Shown here piece after piece: positions 10,926 through 23,499 of a stretch of 64,000 bases of DNA. The notes under the pieces are model-generated. The model searched no databases. It was not told where the DNA came from and was given only the letters and a program-made list of their open reading frames with translations. The stretch comes from Megalonaias nervosa (taxonomy: Eukaryota > Mollusca > Bivalvia > Unionida > Unionidae), in NCBI GenBank assembly GCA_016617855.1, contig JAECUM010001075.1, positions 85,190 to 149,189 of the forward strand, given 5' to 3'. The position numbers were made by a program, and so were the translations under genes. Each line of letters begins with the position of its first letter. The first letter of the stretch is position 1.

Positions 10926-11893
10926 TAGATAATCAAAGTGAGTGAATGAAATGCCAACAAAATTCATCATTACATAGTTTAATTATGTTAGCAACATCTC
11001 TTTAATTTCAAGCATATATTACATATCCATCCTAACCTTAATTTAACCTTGACAGGTGGAAAGAGAATCACACTTTTTTATTAAAAAAATGAAACACAAA
11101 TTAATCTGGTAAATGTGTCCATATGACATATATACACCCATCAATATGGTGCAATTCAAGAAAATTTGGTTCAGTATGCATGGGCCAAGTCCTAAATCAG
11201 AAGGGAAAGAACTCAAATTTTGTAAGAAAATGTTGATTTAATTTAACTAAGTGTTAATAATATGAACTATCATAATAAAATTTGTTTCAATCCACAAAAT
11301 CCTTCAAAAATTAGTCAACAGAAACAAAATTTGTGATAGGTGGACTGTAACATGATGGACAAACATGGGTAATGTTGTGCCCCTCCTCAACAAAGTTATG
11401 GCAGAGGTTTAATAATGGCACAATTATCTTTAGGAAGAAATTGAATCACGTGAAAAACCAAGCAGAAAGGCTTCTCAGGAAGCTGTTTATGCTAAAGAAA
11501 AACCCCAATAAAGTACATTAATCAAGCCTAGATCAAAAACAAGTACTGACCCTGTACTGGTAAAAGGTTTAGGCATGGTACTTAAGTTACCCCCTCCTCC
11601 CAAACATGTTTGTATTACATCAAAAGCATTTAAATTTGATATGGTATTAACAGAGGACTTGGGGTAATCAGAATCCTGAAATTTCTAAAATTCCATCCTT
11701 TTTCAATTAGAATTTAAGGAGACGAACAAAATTTTCAATGACAAATATCAATGACAATCTCATCAGAGGAATACATCAAGGTTATCAAGAAGTACAAACA
11801 ACTCTAAATGCGGTTCAAAGAAAAATATGAAAAAAATTCTCCAATTCTTAAATTAGTTCAAAGTACTGAAGAAATAATATAGTTTTTTTCAGG
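10926..11893. other. Intron, no feature recognised
   Basis: AT-rich; no exon, tRNA or repeat recognised. Confidence 0.4.
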
Positions 11894-12111
11894 CACCATA
11901 TGTACTTTCTTATAAATCAAGTCCCACTGCAAACAGCACAGACCCAGATCTGCCATTGCACAATGTTGGCAGATCTGGCTCCATGCAATTTGTTAAGGGT
12001 AATCAACATAACAATTAAGGCAGACCCTGATTTGCTAGTGCATTTTGCAATGGCAGATCAGAGTCTATTTTGTTTGAAGCTGGCCTCAGCTATAAGCAAG
12101 TACATATGGTA
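11894..12111 (+). mobile_element. Palindromic MITE copy 2
   Basis: Left end caccatatgtactttcttat, right end tataagcaagtacatatggt. Internal arms 'cacagacccagatctgcc' and 'ggcagatctggctccatgca' form hairpin 1; hairpin 2 is weaker here ('cagaccctgatttgc' / 'gcagatcagagtc'). Confidence 0.88.
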
Positions 12112-13058
12112 TTTGATTAGTATAGGTATAATAAATTAGTTACAAGATCTCCCCATCTGAGACATGTGACAACACTCTAACTCATTCAGATCTTACCCTC
12201 CTAAACTGAATAGAGGTCACATTTCATCATCTTAATGGTTGTGTTTAAATGGCCCCACTCTGAGCTGCCCCTGTAGTACCCCAAATAGTCCTGTTTCCAA
12301 TTTCTGTTCAATCACTTGCTACTATTTTAGGTTAGGTGTCTCAGTATATTATAATTTAAGTTTAGTAATAAATCTTAACTTTGTGATTCTGCAATGAAAA
12401 CTAATTAGGGGTAAATTTACATACTGCACTTAAACCTCTCATAATAATTACCTCCCTTACATAACAATCTCTTGTATTTAGCCAGGATTCAATGATCCCT
12501 TCTTTGTACTTCATCTAAATATTTGATCTCTCCTTAACCATCACCTCCCCTAACTAGCCATAATTTATCTGTTGGTGGCTGCCTAAGTGTGATTGCACTG
12601 TAACTGTACTTAAAATGGGAATTACCAAAGCAGTAATCAAACATCAAGAGCACTCTGAGGGGTATTCCCTTGTCCAGACACTGCAGAGAAGGACCTGTTC
12701 TGTCAGTTAGAATCAGACAAGACAATTGTAATTGATCAAATGGAATTTTAAATACATTTATCAAATACTTACCTGATTCATTGTAAATCACTGGGCTGGG
12801 TTGCAAAATAGCTTGTACAAATTGAAGATCTAAAGATGCACCTATTTACCTGTACGTCTGACACAAGCTGAATATAGATATTGCGTATTTCATTCTTTCA
12901 ACAAAACTAACAAACAAATCTTTGGAATTTTAATTCATTAACTGCCAAGGCTTACAAATCTACAAAGATTTCCATTTAATTCCTTGATTTTATGGATGAG
13001 ATTAAATACAAGAAGAATTCATTATTACTGGTTGCTGATTAATATCATTAAATTTACG
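12112..13058. other. Intron with one exon-like segment
   Basis: A segment at 12773-12829 (minus) has good splice sites and an 18-codon open frame but does not fit the phase of the flanking exons; see findings. No other feature recognised. Confidence 0.4.
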
Positions 13059-13266
13059 TACCATATGTACTTGTGTACAAGATGGATCCAACTGCTTACT
13101 GCACAAATCCAGATTAACCATTGGCAGATCTGGGTCTATGCAGTTTGTTAGGAGTAATCAGTACAACAAACAACACAGACCCTGATTTACTGGTACATTT
13201 GGCAATGACAGATTATTGTCTATGTTGTTTGCAGTTGGACGCAACTTGTATGTGAGTATATACGGT
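13059..13266 (+). mobile_element. Palindromic MITE copy 3
   Basis: Left end taccatatgtacttgtgtac, right end tgtgagtatatacggta. Hairpin 1 is shortened; hairpin 2 is represented by 'caacacagaccctgattt' and its degraded partner near 13215. Confidence 0.85.
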
Positions 13267-13394
13267 AATCATTAAAAACTACAGTGAATTCACTTTTGAT
13301 TTGTACTAAATTTGGTTGACTTGTGGTTGTTTAATCAAGCTGCAGATTTCATGATGCACAAATTGGTGTCCCACTTTAAAGAGAACGGACACAT

Positions 13395-13610
13395 CTATGA
13401 ATTGATTGGTTTTGTTGGTTTTTAATGGCACTTTTTACACACTAAAGGCTATATCATGCCAAGGAAATGGGAGTTAAGTATCTTTCACAAGGACACAAAG
13501 GCATTTAAACCAGGTTGGTCTTGATAGGTATCGAACCCACAACACTTTTTTACAAGTTCAATGTTCTATCAAATGAGCTAATGCAGCAACCCTCTTCGAA
13601 CTGAAGTACC
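13395..13610 (-). mobile_element. tRNA-derived SINE, family 1 variant
   Basis: On the minus strand the head reads 'TTAGCTCATTTGATAGAACA' (box A-like) and, about 30 bp on, 'GTGGGTTCGATACC' (box B, nearly perfect). Downstream 'GTCCTTGTGAAAGATACTTA' and 'ACTCCCATTTCC' match the copy at 49770-49945. It ends in 'aaaaaccaacaaaacc'. Confidence 0.75.
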
Positions 13611-14685
13611 CACAAAACCTTTGTAGTGTATGGAAGCAAATTTTAGTTATTAATTTGTGAAGTGTGCTACAAAAAATTCAGACATGAAAACATGAAATTT
13701 GATACTTACAAAAATATGTAAATAACCACAGCATAAGCCATATATCATGTTAAGATTCACTTTTTTCTATTTTTAACTCTGTTGCAATTCTACAATTTAC
13801 AGTAAATCCTAATGTTTTCCAACAACATTAACTGCTACAGCATTCAAGCATGAACTGAAGCAGATTGATAATGATAAACATCTGATGCATAACAAACATG
13901 CAGTAAATTTACATGCTACATGCTTTTCACCCAATCCATCTAACTCTCTCTCTCCAAGGTACATGGATGGATTTGATACCTGCCCCAGGTAAGACTGTGT
14001 CAGCTATCTCAGTGAGTCCTTTGGAAAGCCACTTATCTTCCATTTCCTTTGCATGATGTAGCCAATAATGTGTTAAAATTGCTATTAAAACCCACAAAAA
14101 CTAAAACTCTCCTATGTTGCAGGGGTTCTAGGGAATTAAATATTTTAAATTTCACAAATGCAGACAGTCGAGCAGATGCTGAATCAATCAGTGAGTGAAA
14201 ATTCTGCATCAAATATGCTAAGAATCAATTTGCCAAAGAAAGAAAAAAAATCTTGGTGTGGTGTATGAAAACGCTAGTAATGACATGCACTTGTAATAAC
14301 AGTAGGAAGCTCTCTAGACAATGTCTGTGACTGCCATTAAATACAAAACACTACATGCTAAAGTGTGGTAGCCAAGGCATGTCATCTGTAAAATAGACTC
14401 CATTTAAACAATTAAACAACTGACTTCACTTTTGTAAATTTATGTCCTATGTAAACCAGATTGCTGAGGTATAAAACTTGTGTCTGGAGATGAGGTCACC
14501 TTTTGAAAGTCATAGTCATTCCACTTAAATCAATAAATCTACAGATACAAAAGGAGCAATTCTGTATGTCATTGATTGTGACTATTGTTTTCCGCCACAA
14601 CTTTTATTCAGTATCTGTAACATATATGCATTCCCAAAGAGCTACTTAGAAAAGGCAGATGATTTTTGCCGAAATGTGAGTTTGA
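13611..14685. other. Intron, no feature recognised
   Basis: Nothing supportable seen. Confidence 0.4.
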
Positions 14686-14980
14686 ATGATTTGGATTTTT
14701 CAATTTAGCTTTAACAATTTTTCAGTCATATCACTACGATGTCTGCAGTGTGGCAGTTTATAGTTATGTATAGTACTGGAGCATCATGCCACAGACATGT
14801 GGCATTATGTCCCACTTAGTGATATTATCCTGACCCCAGGCTAACCATTCCTAACACTAACTTCTTAATGCTGAGAACCAAGTGAGGCAGCTGCTAGTAC
14901 CAGTCTTTTGGTATGACTCGGCTAGGGTTCAAAACAGAGACATCCCACATCTGAGGTGGACACTATTTGCAGAAATGTCA
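14686..14980 (-). mobile_element. SINE family 2, nearly full-length but decayed
   Basis: Plus-strand words 'gctttaacaatttttcagtc', 'tgtctgcagtgtggcagttt', 'catcatgccacagacatg', 'attatcctgaccccaggc' and 'cctaacactaac' match the better copy at 50768-51084. The tRNA-like head on the minus strand survives as 'tttgaaccc'-like sequence and 'ccacatctgaggtgg', with box A degraded. Confidence 0.8.
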
Positions 14981-16307
14981 CATTCCTGAAAAATCTGGCC
15001 AAACTCTCACTCTCTTGATGCAGAAATTAACTTCTGTGTCAGGTTTAGGTTATGTTACTTCTATCTTTTGAAATGAAGCAAAGCTGACCCAACTAAAGTA
15101 TAGTTTGACAAATTTTGTGATAAACTTACAACAACTTGTCATAGTTTACAAATGAATACTGCATTATACTGTTTAGATTAGCAGTAAAGGCAATGAATAG
15201 AATTTATCTACACTGATGAAATGAAATCTAATCTATAATTTTAACATAAAGGGTAGACAGGGCTAAACTCCAGTTTCTGGCAGGTGAAAACAGTTGTTTC
15301 ACTCAGATGTAATCCTTCATCTTGCTTTAAAATTCTCCAGTTCTTTTATCACATAATTTCTCAGAATTAATCTTTCATTGTACAATTCTACACAACTAAA
15401 AGAATCAATGGAACAGCATTTTTCATCCCCATTAAATAAAAGAAACTCAAGAGTCACGGACAAGAAGCATATCTGATTATCTGATACATATAAATTTATT
15501 TTTTAAAAAGGCATTAAAAATACATGACACAATTTAATTTCAATCGATAAAGTCAACATATTTCTCCTGCAGTAAACACAATGTTTCATAATGGCACGTT
15601 TAGTAAATATATTCAGATATTCCATGCATATTTGAACACTCATTGGACAGAGCAATATAATCTCACCCACTACGAGTTAATCTTGGTCACTAAGCTGTTT
15701 TGTGCATTCTTCATGGCATGATAAATGTCTTGATGATCAAGATTTTGCCAGGTAAAACAACATGTGATACATGCATACTACTCCCCAGATGATGCTAGTG
15801 ATGACACAGTCTGCAAAGTTTGACTGACCACAGGTTCAGCCATTTTGAGTTGACATTGAAGCAAGTTTTGCATTGAATTTTCTATTTTAAAAAATGTTGA
15901 CAACTTACAAATTACAGCACTAGATCTGCTGGTTCAGGCCTTAAAATTGTTCTCTTTTCAGTTACTTTATGAGAATTCCATGGAAAACAAGATAAAATCA
16001 AAGACACAAAATTTCTCAGTATATACAGCACTAGACACAAATATATTCATACAATGGCAATTATGAATAACAATGCAACTGCACATACATTGAATTTAAT
16101 GCATGCACATTTTACTTCTGGAACATGCAATTACAACAATTCTCAAGCACATATAAGGCTTGCTAGGCAACACAAACACCATTGTTAAAAGCTCTGGCAA
16201 TGCATATATTTCACATGCAAAAGTCTTCTGTCCACATAAACATGTGTTAGGACACCAGTATCAATCCGGATAAATCCAACAAACATACAGCCTAGTGAAA
16301 CACTTAC
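14981..16307. other. Intron upstream of a real donor, no feature recognised
   Basis: No further exon or repeat recognised between the SINE and the exon at 16308-16373. Confidence 0.4.
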
Positions 16308-16373
16308 CAGTCTAGACTGACCGATCGCTTTCGACTCATCTCTCGCAGCAAGTCCCGATGACTACTGGACTGT
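16308..16373 (-). CDS. Coding exon with basic, Ser/Arg-rich segment
   Basis: This 66-bp exon has acceptor ...CTCAATTAG|ACAG and donor GACTG|GTAAGTG. One leading base completes an Arg codon from the 29-bp exon. Then come 21 codons, QSSSHRDLLREM followed by SRKRSVSLD, and two trailing bases TG. TG plus the first base T of the exon at 329-489 gives Cys. The segment RKRSVSLD is a basophilic kinase consensus (R-x-x-S / R-x-S), so phosphorylation by a PKA-, PKC- or CaMK-type kinase is plausible but inferred. GC content is visibly higher than in the flanking introns, as expected of real coding sequence. Length is a multiple of three and phase is 2-2, so skipping it keeps the frame and regulated cassette use is possible. 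Confidence 0.87.
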
Positions 16374-17234
16374 CTAATTGAGTGTGGCAAAGAGAAATTA
16401 TTATCAACTGTATTATATTTGCAGACAAATGTCATTTTTGTGCAACATCAATATTATTTAACATTTCAAATACCAAGTATGATCATAACTTGTAGAACTG
16501 ACAAATCTTGAATGTCCCCTATATTTCTGTGTGAAGAATACTTCTTAAACAAAAAGAAGCTCAAATTTTAATGAAGAAATGATATACAAGAGGCCCAAGT
16601 GGGACCAAAATTGATCTACTGGATGGCATATGCCTAATATAAAAAAGCAAGTCAGCAAAACACTCTGGGTCAGTAAGATGTTTTGTGTAGAAATGTCTAC
16701 ATTACTGTTGATTATATATGTGATAGAAACATCTGTTTCATTATGTTTTAGTATCTTCTTCCATGTCTGATCACAAATCAGCATCACTTGTACAGTATTC
16801 AAAGGCCTTAAATGCCAGCATGGTTTCTGTCAAAGCTCGTAAAATTCTAATACATTATTTTCTCCTTTCCTTCATAAAAAAATAAAATAGCACTGTTTAT
16901 ATGTTCTCCTGTTTAAAGTAATGTGGTCACATCTGATGCAGGTTAGAACAATGTATAACTTTTAAAGGCCCTAAAGCTTGGATGCATGCTGTTGGACTTG
17001 GTCAAATTCTGTTCCATGGCTATTAATTAAATGGTTTGACCACAATTTTATTTTATTACCTTAATCTTGTCATGTAACTCTTCTTTTAACAAAACTTGAA
17101 TATTGTTTACTCATGAACTTAATTTTTTTTCGTTAAGAAGTGTAATCCTAATTTTAGGTACTGCCTTATGTAAGTTTTGTTCTTGTAGGCCTATAATGTT
17201 TGCCAGGCCTGGAGTTAGTACTAGGGCTTGGGGG
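16374..17234. other. Intron, no feature recognised
   Basis: Nothing beyond the acceptor region of the exon at 16308-16373 (pyrimidine-rich TTTCTCTTTGCCACACTC on the minus strand). Confidence 0.4.
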
Positions 17235-17484
17235 CAGAGGTGAAATGGTTCACTATCTATCAGTGCATTGATAGTTTTGCCTTCTGATACAAATATGGAT
17301 TCTAAAGAGGTGGAGAATCAATCAAAATATTTATCTATGAAAGTTACTTTTAAACTTCAATGACCATAAAGAACTATTAGTTGTTTACTTCTTCATTCTT
17401 TACATGGATCAAGATGTATCATATCTTAGGTTATGAATCATGATACATACAGATACACTGTACAGGTGTATCATTTCAACCCTA
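17235..17484. mobile_element. hAT-like MITE, about 250 bp
   Basis: Left end CAGAGGTGAAATGGTTCAC and right end gtgtatcatttcaaccct are imperfect inverted repeats, matching at about 14 of 18 positions. The interior has 'gatacat'-type words. The flanks cttggggg and ttttggga are only partly alike. No coding sequence. Confidence 0.55.
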
Positions 17485-17617
17485 TTTTGGGAGATGGTAA
17501 TCTCCAGAGCTGAACCATTACACCTGTTGCCTTGAATAAACAAATGAATATCACTGTGGTCAAGTCAAGAGTATTTAGTGCTGGACATAAAAAAAAATGC
17601 AAGAATAAACATGCCTT

Positions 17618-17775
17618 TAGATTAGAAACCTAACTGTGATAATCTAGGTAAATAGCTGATGGCTTATCATAGTGATATTTAAATGATTCATGAGCTCTCT
17701 ACTTAGAAACCTACCTGTTATAATCTAGGTAAGTGGCTGATGGGTTGTGATAATGATATTTAAAATGATTTCTGT
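17618..17775. repeat. Tandem duplication, about 82 bp, 2 copies
   Basis: 'ttagaaacctaactgtgata' + 'atctaggtaaatagctgatgg' recurs after about 82 bp with several substitutions. Confidence 0.85.
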
Positions 17776-18141
17776 GCTATTTTAGATCAAGATTGGTTTC
17801 ATTAGTTTTGTTTTATTTACATATCATATTTGAAATCCTGTGTATACACTCAAGGCCAGCAAGAGGCAATATGGCACCCTGTGCAAAACAGACATTTGGC
17901 ACCTCCTGCACCCCGATCATTAAAATAATTGCTTATAAGAAAGCTCCTAAGAAATTGATGCAAGTTATGACCAAATAAAAAGTTTTCATATGAAGAAAAA
18001 AAACAAGGGTTTTGTTTTCACTTTAGCTCCCTTGTTGGATTTTTGCACCCCTTCGCTTCTCTGATTTGGTGCCCCACTAAAAATGGTTCCTTGTGCATGT
18101 GCACTGCTCATACATAGCTTGCACCAGCCCTGTAATGAGAT

Positions 18142-18217
18142 CTATATGGAAGAGTGGCTTTTTGTCAAACATGCAGCCTCTATATGGAAGAGTGGCTTTT
18201 TGTCAAACATGCAGCCT
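18142..18217. repeat. Tandem duplication, 38 bp, 2 identical copies
   Basis: 'ctatatggaagagtggcttt' + 'ttgtcaaacatgcagcct' is present twice in a row without a visible difference. Confidence 0.92.
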
Positions 18218-18782
18218 CTTTTAATAACTGTATATATAAAATAATGTAAAAAGACTTAACTGCTCCCCTCCATTCTTCTATTTTTATTCTGTAATTTTAT
18301 GATTGAAAGTGACTGAAATATGTTCAACAAAAAGACCACTCATGTCTACTCAAACATGAAGTGTGTGTGTCAACTTCAAAATAAATAAAGTAAAAATGAA
18401 ATAACAAATCAAGGAAAAATTAGTCATTATGCTTTTTAAATGACTCTCCATTTTTTCCCTATGCAATGCACACAAATCTTACATGAAGATACATCTGTGA
18501 AAAGGGGCCCTGGAAGGAAAATAGAAACAGTTCATGTTATACTGTCAAAGTTTAATGCCAATACTCAGCAACCAGATGTCCTATTTGTGTGAAATATTTT
18601 TAAAATTTTTTATGCCTACTGTTTTCAAATTAGATTGGATGACTTGCATAAATTGTACTGAGAAGTTGAGTAGATATGATTTTCAAGATTTTGTTATTGC
18701 CTGTGACTATTTATTGGTATGAATCAAGAGACACACAACAAAGGCCAATTTAATGTTTATTTGCCTGAGAGTTGACAAGTTC

Positions 18783-18997
18783 TGTATGTACTCGCTTATA
18801 AGTTGAGCCATACTGCAAACAACAAAGATCCTGATCTGCCATCACATAATGTGCCTGAAGATCAAGGTCTATGTAGTTTGTTCTACTGATTACTATTAAC
18901 AAACTGCATTGACCCAGATTTGCCATTGCATTATGTGATGGCAGATCTGGGTCTGTGCAGTTCGCAGTTGGACTTGACTTATAAGTGAGTACATAGA
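18783..18997 (-). mobile_element. Palindromic MITE copy 4
   Basis: Left end tgtatgtactcgcttataag, right end cttataagtgagtacat. The 'cctgatctgcc' hairpin comes first and the 'gacccagatttgcc' / 'ggcagatctgggtc' hairpin second, so this copy is inverted relative to copy 1. The second hairpin is well preserved. Confidence 0.9.
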
Positions 18998-19270
18998 ATA
19001 TGCACACTCCACCTCTCAAAAGACACCAGTTCAAACATCAAAGGGTTTGTGTATTCTGTTTAGTTTCAGTTATAGCATCTTATCATAGTTAAATCTTTCC
19101 ATATGAGAAAAGCATGAAAAGTATAGATATATATTTCCTTAAATTTTACTGCTATCTACATATTATGGTATACATGCAAAAGTAATGCAAATAAAATATG
19201 TAATTCTGAATATGATTGATTAACAAATCTTCTACTAAAATTTCTTAAAGAAAGCTGTACAGTATGAGAA

Positions 19271-20590
19271 GTCTTTTAAAGGTATTGATTAATTGCAATG
19301 GCAGCCATATCTGATGGTAAATGGGCATCAGACGTACACATTTTTAAGCTGTTATACTTCTGCCAAGTTTAGTAACTTTCTGTTTGTGTTGTTTCTTTTA
19401 GAAATCATTCAAATTTGTCTTCTACTTTTACTGTGTCCACAAACGAGGAAAAAGCAGCATAATTTGAACAGAACTGAAAGCCATTTAAGGCAGTATGGTC
19501 AAACTGTTTTAAGCAGTTTTTAGAAGGAAGTCATTTAAAGGTTTTTCTCTTTTTGTTTAATGACAAGCCACATTTGACGGTTGATTGGCATCACTTATAC
19601 AAACATGAAAGCCCCCTATTCTAGGATGATTTCTGTCAAAATGTTCAAATTCTGTTGGCAAGTTTTTTATAGTTTGTTTAAAGGTTCTTCTGATTTTAGT
19701 AATGGTAGTCATATTTAATAGTGGATTGGCATCCTTTGTATAAATCTGATTTTAGTAATGGTAGTCATATTTAATAGTGGATTGGCATCCTTTGTATAAA
19801 TCTGATTTTAGTAATGGTAGTCATATTTAATAGTGGATTGGCATCCTTTGTATAAATCTGATTTTAATAATGGTAGTCATATTTAATAGTGGATTGGCAT
19901 CCTTTGTATAAATCTGATTTTAGTAATGGTAGTCATATTTAATAGTGGATTGGCATCCTTTGTATAAATCTGATTTTAGTAATAGTAATAGTAGTCATAT
20001 TTAATAGTGGATTGACATCTTTTGTATAAATCTGATTTTAGTAATGGTAGTCATATTTAATAGTGGATTGGCATCCTTTGTATAAATCTGATTTTAGTAA
20101 TGGTAGACATATTTAATAGTGGATTGGCATCCTTTGTATAAATCTGATTTTAGTAATGGTAGTCATATTTAATAGTGGATTGGCATCTTTTGTATAAATC
20201 TGATATTAGTAATGGTAGTCATATTTAATAGTGGATTGGCATCCTTTGTATAAATCTGATTTTAGTAATGGTAGTCATATTTAATAGTGGATTGGCATCA
20301 TTTTTATAAATCTGAAAGCCCTCTGAGCCAGATTGCTTTCTGTCAAATTTGGTCAAATTCCATTGAGGGTTTTTTTTGAGAAGACAATTAAATGTTTTCT
20401 ATTTTTAGTAATGGTGGCCATATTTGACAGCACATCTGCATCATTTGCAAATATCTGCATCAATCTGAAAGCCCTTCATGCCACTTCTCTGTCAGGTTTG
20501 GACATAGAAGTTTAAAATAGCAATTGTCGACAGATGCATAATGGACACTTGGGCTCATGGTCTGGTGAGCTAATACATGTAGGAAACAGC
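19271..20590. repeat. Dispersed repeat R with internal 56-bp minisatellite
   Basis: Flanks (19271-19688 and 20313-20590) are units of a longer dispersed repeat: 'atggtggccatatttgacag', 'ggcatcatttgtacaaat', 'ctgaaagcccttcatgcca', 'ctgtcaaatttggtcaaatt'. Between them, 19689-20312, the sub-unit 'ctgattttagtaatggtagt' + 'catatttaatagtggattgg' + 'catcctttgtataaat' is repeated about 11 times with very few differences. The end near 20570 reads 'ggtgagctaat', a common end of such repeats. Confidence 0.9.
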
Positions 20591-21343
20591 AATATTTGTC
20601 CTGACATGCAAGTTAAATTTTCATTAGATTGATTTTCTCCATTTAAAGCTACATTTACAATCAAACTGTTCGTTCTTGATATCTGCTATTGTGCAGAACC
20701 CTTTTAATATTGCATGAATTGATAAACTGAGTACAAGATGTTCTAGATAAGGCCAAAGATAACCTTTTGAAATAGTCTGACAGTATGTAACATTGTTTCT
20801 GGCAGGTATTGTTGGGGGAATAGAGCAGTACTGATAGGACTTGTGTAAAAATACACCTTTCTATCAAACCTAATTATTGTCAATGAATAGTAGTCATGCT
20901 TCATGAGCAGGTGTACCTGTGTAGCTGGGAACTTTAGTACTTATTTGTATTAAGTATGATAACCTATGCTCTCAGTTACTTTATAGTCAACAGTTTGTTT
21001 GTGCCACATACAGGAATAGTTTTCATGATAGTATAAATGTTTAAGAATAAAAAATTAATCGATCAATACTTAAAAGATAACTGATCAGCCATACATTTCC
21101 ACAAACTACATATAACCTTGTTCTGATGTATAGAACATCTCAAAGATTTGAACTTTCAAGTTTAAATTACAATGATAATGTCAATTTTTTATGGAGTTAT
21201 ATATCCTGACATTATCTGTGATGGAATGTTGAGAAAAAATGGGGACAGATGATAATGAAAAATAAATGCCATACAAATAGAAAAATTGTGCATGAATTAC
21301 TTTAAGATCTAAAGTTCTTAACATTAAAACCAATTAACACTCA
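20591..21343. other. Intron, no feature recognised
   Basis: Nothing supportable seen. Confidence 0.4.
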
Positions 21344-21601
21344 CAGTAGTACCTCATTATTGCGCTATTCATGGGAGCCTTTGAGCATACTGCCTTACAT
21401 TGAGACTACCTTATAATGAAGTACATAATACAGTACATAGTACAGTATTCCCTCATTTTAATGCTATCCATGAGAACTATTGAGTATACTCTCAAATAGT
21501 GAGACTACCTTATTATGAAGTACACAATAAAATATTCCAATGCTGTCCACAGGTCCCATAGAGTATACTGCCCTATACTGAAAACTACTTTATAATGAAG
21601 T

Positions 21602-21693
<92 letters not shown>

Positions 21694-21785
21694 TTTGCTA
21701 CCACTTAATGGATAGGATCCATAGCCATCTTTGCATAAATACAGGAACTGTATTACAACAAGGGCCAAACAATGAAGGGATGCTG
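21344..21785. mobile_element. pogo/Tigger-like MITE with internal repeats and (TA)n
   Basis: Left end CAGTAGTACCTCATTATTGC and right end aacaatgaagggatgctg (then TA) are imperfect inverted repeats. Inside are about three diverged units of about 95 bp ending 'ccttataatgaagtaca', then a (TA)n tract of about 83 bp at 21609-21691. The terminal style CAGTAGTACCTC resembles pogo/Tigger elements, which use TA targets; here only the right TA is intact. A second, minus-strand copy is at 62215-62415. Confidence 0.6.
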
Positions 21786-23219
21786 TAATTTCAACTCAGT
21801 AGAATCAAGAAATTTATGAAATTAGGCTTTAATTCTGATGATACAAAAGATACAGTTAAAATTATATAATGATAATAATGTCATTTAAAACCAAATAACT
21901 TAGATTTGTATTGCTGTGATAAATTTCACTAAAATTGGAAAACAGGGCATTCTAACTTGAAGAATAAGCTGCCACTAGTATGGGAATTGTCCCATGCTGC
22001 CACCACTAGCAGGCTGTAGCATTGGAAACCAGATGAAGTCAATCACAGGCAATACATATGCAAAATATATTGCTTGAAATTGAGATCATCTATGGTCTTG
22101 CCAATGTGAAGCTTCATAGATGATGTGATTGAAATAAAACTGTGCATGCTATTTTTCACAAACTATTAAAATATGGAAGTCAATCAAAGGAAACTACTTT
22201 ATAAAGTATGGTCAAACTCTGCTGATCATCCAGTTCATCTGAGATCTTGTTGAGATAAAGATTTTCAGGAAATCGGGATGGAATCAAACAAAAAATCTGG
22301 AGGCAGAAGTGTTTAAGAGATATTTGGATGAATGTTTATTTTTAAGTCAGTCAAGGGTCATCACTATGTAAAATACACAAAATATATGTCATCCAATAAC
22401 TTGATCGGGAAAATTGTGTTAGAATATCTGGTTGAATTCAAACAAAAGATATGACTCCAACTGTGTTCACAAGCCCAGGGGATGCCTCTTCTCAGTTGTT
22501 GAAGGGCCATAACAAAAACACTGTACTTTCTATATTTGCACATGAATGTGGTTACATTCTAGTGTTATTGCTGATTCAGACCAGAACTAGATTCTTTTTG
22601 TTCCCCAAAAATGGACATTTATTTCCTGAAACATTAACTTCAAAACTTGCATTGTTTCTGAATATTTATTGATCTATCAGTAAAATACTGATACTATGAT
22701 TTCATTGCAAATAATCAAAAAATTTCTGGTAATCCTTGAGTAAACCCCAGACTGCCCACTCAGTAATTTTAAAGTTGGTTCTCCCTTTTCCATAATGAAC
22801 TCTATAATACTAAGCTTTTAATGCAATGAAGCATGCCTTTGGCTTTGTTCCCTTGCTCTGTATCTCACTCATAATCAAAGCTGTTTGAGATCTTGACAAT
22901 ACAAGCATATATTCCAAGTTTGATCAAAATCAAATTAGAAATACACACTCTAGAGTGGTAATAAGCTCAGCCAATCATCTCATTAACATGCAAGATCACC
23001 TCATTAACATGCATATATATCATTCATATTTGAACTTGTCTGCAATATTGATGTAGCTTATGTAGCCTACATTCCAAGTTTGATCAAAATTGGAACAACA
23101 AAAAATGACCTCCAGAGTGATAGATGGATGATGAACACAGGGTGATGCCATGAGCTGCTAATGGCTTTATGGCCAGATGAGACAATGTTTTTATGCATTT
23201 ACTAGGAGATCATAACATG
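21786..23219. repeat. Decayed dispersed repeats, otherwise intron
   Basis: From about 22160 to 23170 there are recurring phrases typical of a mollusc-type dispersed repeat: 'ttccaagtttgatcaaaat' twice (22914, 23070), 'gtcaatcaaagg', 'gggccataacaaaaac', 'agagtgatagatggatga'. Boundaries are not definable by eye. No exon seen. Confidence 0.5.
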
Positions 23220-23425
23220 CCGTATATACTCTTTTTATAAGTTAAGTCCAACTGCAAACTGCATAGACCCATAATGTGGTGGCAGATCTTGGTCTGTGCA
23301 GCCTGTTAGGAGTAATCAGTGGAACATACAACATAGACCCTGATTTACAGGTGCATTATGTTAAGACAGATCAGGCTGTTTGTTGCTTGCAGTTTGACTC
23401 AACTTATAAGTGAGTATAAATGGTA
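23220..23425 (+). mobile_element. Palindromic MITE copy 5
   Basis: Left end cgtatatactctttttataag, right end acttataagtgagtataaatggt. Hairpin 1 is shortened by loss of part of the left arm; hairpin 2 keeps 'acatagaccctgatttac'. Confidence 0.87.
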
Positions 23426-23499
23426 ATATCAATGTCTAGGGTGCAAGATGTTAGCATGATTACATACAATATACATTTTCAGGCAAATTTACTTAGTGC

